DNA of 11,389 nt from an uncultured Brevibacterium sp. (GTDB lineage Bacteria > Actinomycetota > Actinomycetes > Actinomycetales > Brevibacteriaceae). Within the stretch, counting starts at the first letter, position 1. Each line of letters starts with the position of its first letter. Position numbers and translations under genes: made by a program. Shown piece by piece: positions 6,906-11,389 of the stretch. The stretch is from assembly GCA_902489215.1 (NCBI GenBank), contig CABTZE010000057.1:1-11389 (forward strand), written 5' to 3'. The notes under the pieces are model-generated. The model was not told where the DNA came from and did not search any database. It saw only the letters and a program-made list of their open reading frames with translations.

Positions 6906-8188
6906 TGACACTCCTGATTATGTTCTTAGCCCTGCTGGTTCTCCTGGCACTGCGGGTTCCAGTGGCAGTGGCTCTGTTTGTGCCGTCTCTCTTCTATATT
7001 CTGTTCGTTGACCCAACAGCGAATCTCGCGCTGGCGGCCCAGCAAAGCGTTTCGGGTGTATTCGACTTCGCCATTCTCGCTGTTCCCATGTTCGTTCTGC
7101 TGGGGAACCTGGCAAACGTCTCCGGTGCAACTGACAAGCTGTACGACGCGGCGGTGTCCCTTCTTGGCCACGTTCGCGGTTCGCTGGGCTACGTCAACAT
7201 CCTGACGAGCTTCGGGTTTTCGTGGATTTCCGGCGCGGCCATCTCTGATGCTGCGGCCATGGGCCGCATCCAGGTGCCGAGCATGATCCGCCGCGGCTAC
7301 CCTGTTGGGTTCTCTCTCGGCCTCACGGGTGCGTCTTCGCTGATCGCGCCCATGATGCCCCCGTCCATCCCCGCCATCATCTATGCGGTGACCGCTGGCG
7401 TTTCCGTCGGAGCGCTGTTCATCGCCGGCATTCTGCCCGCAATTGTTCTAGTGCTCGCACTCTCCGCGATGGTCTGGTGGTTGACGCGCAAACGCGAAGA
7501 CCTGCGCCTGGAGAAAGCTTCGTGGTCTGAACGAGGTCGCCTGGTCCTGAAGGCACTCCCGGCTGCCGGTGCGGCAGTTGTGATCCTCGGTGGAATCCTT
7601 TCCGGTGTCTTCACGCCTACCGAGGCTTCCGCTGTCGGCGTCCTCTACATCGCGATCCTTGCCATCTGCTACGGCAACCTCGGATGGCGAAAGCTGCGGT
7701 ATGCACTGACAACATCAGTCGAAACCACCGGCGGAATTCTGATCATTGTGGCCGCAGCTTCCCTGTTCGGATGGGTTCTGGCACGCGAACAGGCACCTCA
7801 GCTTGCAGCACAGCTGCTGCTGCAGATCACAGACCGTCCGATCGTGTTCCTCATCCTGATCAACATCCTTCTGCTCATTGTGGGTGCGGTGCTTGAACCG
7901 ACGTCGGCGATCCTTATTCTTACGCCCGTTCTCGTCCCCGTGGCCGAAGCCTTTGGTCTTTCGCCCATCCACTTCGGAACGATGATGATCTTCAACCTGA
8001 TGATCGGTTTGCTGACACCGCCGGTCGGGCTGGTGCTGTTCGTGCTGTCCTCGGTGACAAAACAACCCGTGACAACGGTCATCCGCGGATCACTGCCGTT
8101 CTTCTTCCCGATGCTCGCGACCCTTATCCTGATCGCGGTAGTACCCGCCATCAGCCTGTGGCTGCCGGGGGTCCTGGGCCTTGCCTGA
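6905..8188 (+). CDS. TRAP transporter large permease subunit, DctM family
   Basis: This 427-residue protein has the normal DctM length and is hydrophobic throughout, with about 11-12 membrane segments in two inverted-topology halves. Conserved elements are AVPMFVLLGNLA (59-70), SWISGAAISDAAAMG (106-120) and IAPMMPPSIPAIIY (147-160) in the first half, and VLEPTSAILILTPVLVP and LMIGLLTPPVGLVLFV in the second. These discontinuous hairpin regions bind sodium and substrate in TRAP elevator transporters of the ion-transporter superfamily. The ATG at 6905 overlaps the DctQ stop and is preceded by GGAGGG. Two GC-rich hairpins follow the stop codon, separating the transporter from the aldehyde dehydrogenase gene. 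Confidence 0.95.
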   Translation: MTLLIMFLALLVLLALRVPVAVALFVPSLFYILFVDPTANLALAAQQSVSGVFDFAILAVPMFVLLGNLANVSGATDKLYDAAVSLLGHVRGSLGYVNILTSFGFSWISGAAISDAAAMGRIQVPSMIRRGYPVGFSLGLTGASSLIAPMMPPSIPAIIYAVTAGVSVGALFIAGILPAIVLVLALSAMVWWLTRKREDLRLEKASWSERGRLVLKALPAAGAAVVILGGILSGVFTPTEASAVGVLYIAILAICYGNLGWRKLRYALTTSVETTGGILIIVAAASLFGWVLAREQAPQLAAQLLLQITDRPIVFLILINILLLIVGAVLEPTSAILILTPVLVPVAEAFGLSPIHFGTMMIFNLMIGLLTPPVGLVLFVLSSVTKQPVTTVIRGSLPFFFPMLATLILIAVVPAISLWLPGVLGLA

Positions 8189-8193
8189 TTTCC

Positions 8194-8226
8194 GCCAGCC
8201 CGCCAGCTACAAGCGGGCGGGCTGGC
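8194..8226 (+). terminator. Strong GC-rich hairpin after the TRAP genes
   Basis: A perfect 11-bp stem pairs 8194-8204 (GCCAGCCCGCC) with 8216-8226, with an 11-base loop. It begins 6 bases after the DctM stop. No T run follows, so it is not a textbook intrinsic terminator. It could be a weak terminator, an attenuator or a 3'-end stabiliser that lets the transporter message be expressed differently from the downstream enzymes. Confidence 0.5.
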
Positions 8227-8235
8227 AGCCACAGC

Positions 8236-8254
8236 GCAGGGGCGCAGTCCCTGC
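8236..8254 (+). other. Second small hairpin upstream of the aldehyde dehydrogenase
   Basis: A 6-bp stem pairs GCAGGG (8236-8241) with CCCTGC (8249-8254) across a 7-base loop, 10 bases after the larger hairpin. CGTTTTGC follows a few bases later, giving a short T run. Together the two structures suggest processing or partial termination in the 110-base gap before the next gene. Confidence 0.35.
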
Positions 8255-8298
8255 TGATCCCGTTTTGCAATCTCACACACCAAAGAAAGGGTTAACTC

Positions 8299-9747
8299 AT
8301 GAAAAGCCTCAACTCGGTTGATACTGCAGTAGTCAAGGCAACCAGTGCATTCCACGTAGCTAAGCAGGCGGACCGGCAGACACGAGCAGCCTGGCTGAAA
8401 GCTGTCAGTGCTGCCCTAGAAGAACACCGCGACGAACTCGTGCCTCTTGCCATGAGCGAGTCCCACCTTCCTGAAGCCCGCCTGCAGGGCGAACTGACAC
8501 GCACGATTTTTCAGTTGAACCTTCTCGCCACAGAAGCTGAGCGCGGCGAATTCCTGGATGCAACAATTGACCACGCCGATCCCGAATGGGGCATGGGCCC
8601 TCGCCCTGACCTTCGTCGGATCAACGTTCCGATGGGTGTTATTGGCGTCTTCGGAGCAAGTAACTTTCCGTTTGCATTCTCAGTGATCGGCGGCGACTCT
8701 GCTGCCGCACTGGCTGGGGGCAACGCAGTCGTACACAAGATCCACAGCGCTCATCGTGAGCTCGGTTGGAAGACTGCCGAAATCGTTAAGGGTGCGCTGA
8801 GCGAGGCCGGTGCTCCCGACGGGCTGTTTGAAACCATCGAGGGCCGTGAAGAAGGCACGGAACTGGTCAAACACCCACTGGTGAGGGCCGTTGGGTTCAC
8901 CGGTTCTGTCAGCGGTGGACGTGCGCTCTATGACGTTGCTGCATCGCGTCCGAACCCCATCCCGTTCTACGGCGAGCTTGGTTCGCTCAATCCTGTTGTA
9001 ATCACCGAGCGGGCCTGGGATGAACGCGGCAGCGACATTCTGGCCGGCTTCGCCGGATCCGTGACGATGGGCGTCGGTCAGTTCTGCACGAAGCCAGGCC
9101 TGGTATTCGCCCCTCTGGCTGCTGAGGAAACTGTTAATGCAGAGCTCCCTGACCTCCTTGCACAGCAGGCTCTTGGCCCGGGCATGCTCACCGAGGGCAT
9201 TCGGGATTCGTTCCTTTCTGCATTTGAATCCGTTAAGAACGTCGACAATGTAGAAACAGTTGTCGGCGCCGGCACCCACAACCCGCCGACCCCTGGTCTG
9301 CTGCAGATCAAGGCCGCCGATGTTGAGGCGGCTCGCCAGGTTCTGGAAACTGAAATGTTCGGCCCGGCAGCAGTCATCATCTACTACGCTTCACAAGCTG
9401 AACTCCTTCAGGTGCTGGAGCTTCTCGAAGGTCAGCTCACTGGAACGCTGCAGACGGTGGACGGCGAAAACCCGACAGAGGTCATCAGCGTTCTGACTGA
9501 GAAGTGCGGACGTCTTCTGCGCAATGGCTGGCCCACAGGCGTCACTGTTTCCTACGCGCAGAATCATGGTGGCCCCTACCCGTCTTCTACGATCCAGTCC
9601 ACGTCGGTCGGCACAGCTGCTATCGGCAGGTTCCTGCGTCCCGTCGCATTCCAGGACTTCGAGCAGGCCGACTTGCCTGTCGAACTCCGGGACGGCAACC
9701 CGGCCAAAATCTATCGTCGAGTAGACGGTGAGTGGGCCATTGACTAA
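8299..9747 (+). CDS. NAD(P)-dependent aldehyde dehydrogenase, alpha-ketoglutarate semialdehyde (2,5-dioxovalerate) type
   Basis: This 482-residue protein is a full-length aldehyde dehydrogenase. Catalytic residues are in place: N122 in FGASNFPFAFS, cofactor-binding K147, the FTGSVSGGRAL glycine loop (200-210), the general base E226 in YGELGSLNPV and the nucleophile C263 in GQFCTKPG, followed by EMFGPAAVI (352-360). The ASNFPFAFSV and GSLNPV wording is typical of the alpha-ketoglutarate-semialdehyde dehydrogenase branch rather than of betaine or succinate-semialdehyde enzymes. That branch oxidises 2,5-dioxopentanoate to alpha-ketoglutarate at the end of Weimberg-type pentose, glucarate and galactarate pathways. 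The following XylX-like gene, whose relatives make exactly that semialdehyde, supports the call. GAAAGGG lies 7 bases before the ATG. The 3' end overlaps the next gene by 20 bases. Cofactor choice (NAD or NADP) cannot be read safely. Confidence 0.9.
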   Translation: MKSLNSVDTAVVKATSAFHVAKQADRQTRAAWLKAVSAALEEHRDELVPLAMSESHLPEARLQGELTRTIFQLNLLATEAERGEFLDATIDHADPEWGMGPRPDLRRINVPMGVIGVFGASNFPFAFSVIGGDSAAALAGGNAVVHKIHSAHRELGWKTAEIVKGALSEAGAPDGLFETIEGREEGTELVKHPLVRAVGFTGSVSGGRALYDVAASRPNPIPFYGELGSLNPVVITERAWDERGSDILAGFAGSVTMGVGQFCTKPGLVFAPLAAEETVNAELPDLLAQQALGPGMLTEGIRDSFLSAFESVKNVDNVETVVGAGTHNPPTPGLLQIKAADVEAARQVLETEMFGPAAVIIYYASQAELLQVLELLEGQLTGTLQTVDGENPTEVISVLTEKCGRLLRNGWPTGVTVSYAQNHGGPYPSSTIQSTSVGTAAIGRFLRPVAFQDFEQADLPVELRDGNPAKIYRRVDGEWAID

Positions 9748-10897
9748 GAGCATTGTTGACCTACTGCCGCAGGAGCAGGGCAATTTTGTCGGCCGAATCT
9801 ACGATCCGGCACGTGAGAAACCCGTCCCGGTCGCGTACGCCAACAACGGTTTCTTCGATCTCTCGAACTACGCCTCGAGCATGTCGAGCCTGCTCGAACT
9901 GGACGACCTAGCCGAGATCATCGGCTCTGTCGTGCAGCAGGGCGAACCCACCTGGACCGCATCGGATGTGGTTAGCGCCTACGGAGTGTCCGAAGTGCGT
10001 CCGTCGCAGACGACTCTTCTTGCTCCGATCGACCTGCAGGTTGTGAAGGCGTGCGGAGTTACCTTTGCTGGCTCCATGATCGAGCGCGTGATCGAAGAGC
10101 GCGCAGGCGGCGATGTTGCACGCGCAGATACCATCCGAGCGGAGGTAGCAGCTTCGATCGGCGCTGACATCGGCAATGTAAAGCCGGGCAGCGAGGAATC
10201 TGCGAGGGTCAAAGCCGCCTTGAAGGAAAAGGGCTGGTGGTCGCAGTACCTCGAGGTGGGGCTTGGGCCGGACCCTGAGGTCTTCACCAAGGCTCCCGTG
10301 CTGTCTTCGGTCGGCACCGGCGACCATATTGGGATTCCCAAGTTTTCCGAATGGAACAACCCGGAGCCGGAGCTGGCATTGCTCGTCACCGGTAGCGGTG
10401 CAATTCGCGGCGCAACGCTTGCCAACGATGTAAACCTCCGTGACGTTGAAGGCCGCTCAGCGCTTTTGCTGGGCATGGCGAAGGACAACAACAGGTCGTG
10501 TGCCGTGGGTCCTCTCATTCGCCTCTTCGACGACAGTTTCACCATCGACGATGCGCGTTCCTTGCAGATTCACTTGAAAGTGACAGGCACGGACGGCTAC
10601 GTTCTCGACGGTCTGAACTCGGTCGATCAGCTCAGCCGTACTTTTGAGGAATTGGTCGCAGCGGCACTTGGGGACCACCACCAGTACCCTGACGGTTTCC
10701 TCTTGATGACTGGCACGCTGTTTGCTCCGACCGAGGACAGGGACGAACCAGGAAACGGATTCACCCACAAGATCGGCGATCAAGTAGAGATCTCGAGCAG
10801 CGCCATTGGAAAACTCGTCAACGAGGTAGGACAGTCTGAAGAACTGCCGCCGTGGACATACGGACTCCGCGAATTTTATTCTGATCTTTCGCGGTGA
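9728..10897 (+). CDS. xylX: XylX-like FAH-family 2-keto-3-deoxy-sugar-acid dehydratase
   Basis: This 389-residue protein resembles Caulobacter XylX, which dehydrates 2-keto-3-deoxy-D-xylonate to alpha-ketoglutarate semialdehyde. Matching stretches include LLAPIDLQVVKACGVTF (97-113), ERVIEERA (119-126), QYLEVGLGPDPEVFTKAP (173-190), LANDVNLRDVEGRSALLL (231-248), AKDNNRSCAVGP (251-262), HQYPDGFLLMTGTLFAP (318-334) and GFTHKIGD (344-351). FAH metal ligands are visible as E213 and E215 in NPEPELALL and D234 in ANDVNL. It differs from the shorter hydrolase gene at 454-1302, so the cluster has two separate FAH-fold enzymes. The GTG at 9728 lies inside the aldehyde dehydrogenase gene. A TTG at 9740 has GGTGAG 7 bases upstream and gives an N-terminus closer in length to Caulobacter XylX, so it may be the real start. 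The symbol rests on family resemblance recalled from memory; the stereochemistry of the substrate is unknown. Confidence 0.85.
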   Translation: MSGPLTKSIVDLLPQEQGNFVGRIYDPAREKPVPVAYANNGFFDLSNYASSMSSLLELDDLAEIIGSVVQQGEPTWTASDVVSAYGVSEVRPSQTTLLAPIDLQVVKACGVTFAGSMIERVIEERAGGDVARADTIRAEVAASIGADIGNVKPGSEESARVKAALKEKGWWSQYLEVGLGPDPEVFTKAPVLSSVGTGDHIGIPKFSEWNNPEPELALLVTGSGAIRGATLANDVNLRDVEGRSALLLGMAKDNNRSCAVGPLIRLFDDSFTIDDARSLQIHLKVTGTDGYVLDGLNSVDQLSRTFEELVAAALGDHHQYPDGFLLMTGTLFAPTEDRDEPGNGFTHKIGDQVEISSSAIGKLVNEVGQSEELPPWTYGLREFYSDLSR

Positions 10898-11020
10898 TGG
10901 ATTAACTAAGCAAGTCAGATAATTTCGAACCATCTGTGGGGTGCGCTGTAGCACGACGCAGGTCCGACTGTTGTTCCAGCAAATTGGGCGCAAATTGCAC
11001 AGGGCATTTCGTGAAAAGCT

Positions 11021-11057
11021 AGGGTCCACCACCTGTTTTCAACGGGTGGTGGACCCT
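11021..11057. terminator. Long hairpin, probable terminator
   Basis: A 17-bp stem pairs AGGGTCCACCACCTGTT (11021-11037) with 11041-11057, with one G-U pair and a 3-base TTC loop. On the plus strand it is followed by GTCTCGATT without a T run. On the minus strand it is followed by AGCTTTTCACG, so the T tract favours termination of leftward transcription, with rightward stopping also likely given the stem strength. It lies 124 bases after the XylX-like gene and probably ends the operon. Confidence 0.7.
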
Positions 11058-11208
11058 GTCTCGATTAGAACAAACTGATTGCGAAAGCGTCGTAGCTATT
11101 AGCGATTTCACCAGACGCATCCTGATCAGCCGCAACTAGCCGGAGTTTCCTTTGTGCCTACTGCTCAACGTCACGGGCAAGTTCGGTGCAACTAGGCTCC
11201 CGGTCGCG

Positions 11209-11214
11209 TAGAGT
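11209..11214 (+). promoter_or_regulatory. Candidate -10 element of a leaderless MFS transcript
   Basis: TAGAGT fits the actinobacterial -10 pattern TANNNT and ends 6 bases before the GTG at 11221, about where transcription would begin. No clear -35 box is visible. There is no ribosome binding site before the GTG, which supports a leaderless reading, though this remains a guess. Confidence 0.35.
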
Positions 11215-11220
11215 TTGTGT

Positions 11221-11389
11221 GTGCTCTCGCGTCGTCGCAATAACTCACCCGGTCCTGACCCAAGTCACTCCAACCGCAATGATGCGATCGACCCTGCCGG
11301 AATGCGCGCCATCTGGCTACTTCTCGTCGCCGCTTTCGTGTCAATCCTCAACGAAACCACCATGGCGATCGCCATTCCTACCCTGAACA
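11221..11389 (+). CDS. MFS drug exporter, DHA2 (EmrB/QacA) type, N-terminus only
   Basis: Fifty-six codons are open to the right edge. After a polar stretch of about 27 residues rich in Asn, Ser, Pro and Arg comes MRAIWLLLVAAFVSILNETT followed by MAIAIPTLN. This is the first membrane helix of 14-helix DHA2 major facilitators, in which FVSxLNETxxxxAxPT is characteristic. Such proteins export drugs or other small molecules by proton antiport. The start may be GTG at 11221 (no ribosome binding site, possible -10 just upstream), TTG at 11215, or ATG at 11302, which would begin right at the helix. An in-frame stop at 11209-11211 limits the extension. It lies beyond a strong hairpin and is probably not part of the sugar-acid operon. 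Confidence 0.75.
   Translation, partial: MLSRRRNNSPGPDPSHSNRNDAIDPAGMRAIWLLLVAAFVSILNETTMAIAIPTLN

Larger units (their letters stand above)
10898..11220. other. Intergenic region between the catabolic operon and the MFS gene
   Basis: These 323 bases carry no convincing coding frame and no tRNA fold I could recognise. Their main feature is the long hairpin at 11021-11057. GCAACTAG occurs twice (11132-11139 and 11188-11195), 56 bases apart, which could be regulator sites for the exporter gene but could be chance. The right end holds a possible -10 element for the MFS gene. Confidence 0.5.

Noticed and set aside
8680..9279. Minus-strand 199-codon frame inside the aldehyde dehydrogenase gene
   Set aside because: It lies wholly antisense to a gene with all catalytic residues in place and has no recognisable motifs.
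10457..11032. Minus-strand 191-codon frame overlapping the XylX-like gene and the intergenic region
   Set aside because: About three quarters of it is antisense to the XylX-like gene and the rest covers non-coding sequence and the hairpin. No domain signature or good ribosome binding site supports it.
11186..11386. Plus-strand 66-codon frame at the right edge
   Set aside because: It overlaps, in another frame, the reading that gives a clear DHA2 first membrane helix. Its own translation is low-complexity Ser/Pro/Arg-rich.

Overview
The window looks like the left end of a contig from a moderately GC-rich bacterium, probably an actinobacterium (inference). The grounds are a canonical lipobox on a TRAP binding protein, GTG and possibly TTG starts, a possible leaderless gene and GC-rich hairpins without long U tracts. 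No rRNA, tRNA, CRISPR array, insertion sequence or phage gene is visible. Protein families were assigned by reading motifs, with no database search.

Layout. Bases 1-59 are an exact inverted copy of part of the large dehydratase gene further right (2742-2800). They cut off an SDR gene, most likely through a chimeric join. Reading leftwards on the minus strand from about 1302 are a fumarylacetoacetate-hydrolase (FAH) family enzyme and then the broken SDR oxidoreductase. A 212-base divergent region separates them from a plus-strand series: a double-length UxaA-type sugar-acid dehydratase (1515-4121), an Ldh2-family NAD(P)-dependent oxidoreductase (4186-5226), a three-gene TRAP transporter of SiaP/DctP type (5248-8188), an alpha-ketoglutarate-semialdehyde-type aldehyde dehydrogenase (8299-9747) and a XylX-like FAH-family dehydratase (9728-10897). 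After a 323-base intergenic region with a strong hairpin, an unrelated DHA2-type MFS exporter begins and runs off the right edge.

How the genes fit together (inference from families). The TRAP system imports a sugar acid, possibly an aldonate, uronate or keto-sugar acid. The Ldh2 enzyme may adjust its redox state and the UxaA-type enzyme may dehydrate it to a 2-keto-3-deoxy acid. Two exits then seem to be encoded. One is XylX-like dehydration plus semialdehyde oxidation to alpha-ketoglutarate (Weimberg-type). The other is SDR oxidation plus FAH hydrolysis to pyruvate and a small hydroxy acid (the route known for L-rhamnonate and L-fuconate). The true substrate cannot be read from sequence, and no regulator, sugar dehydrogenase or lactonase lies in the window.

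The points most worth following up are the tandem UxaA protein, whose two halves each keep a different part of the conserved motifs, the two-exit gene content, and the chimeric left edge.
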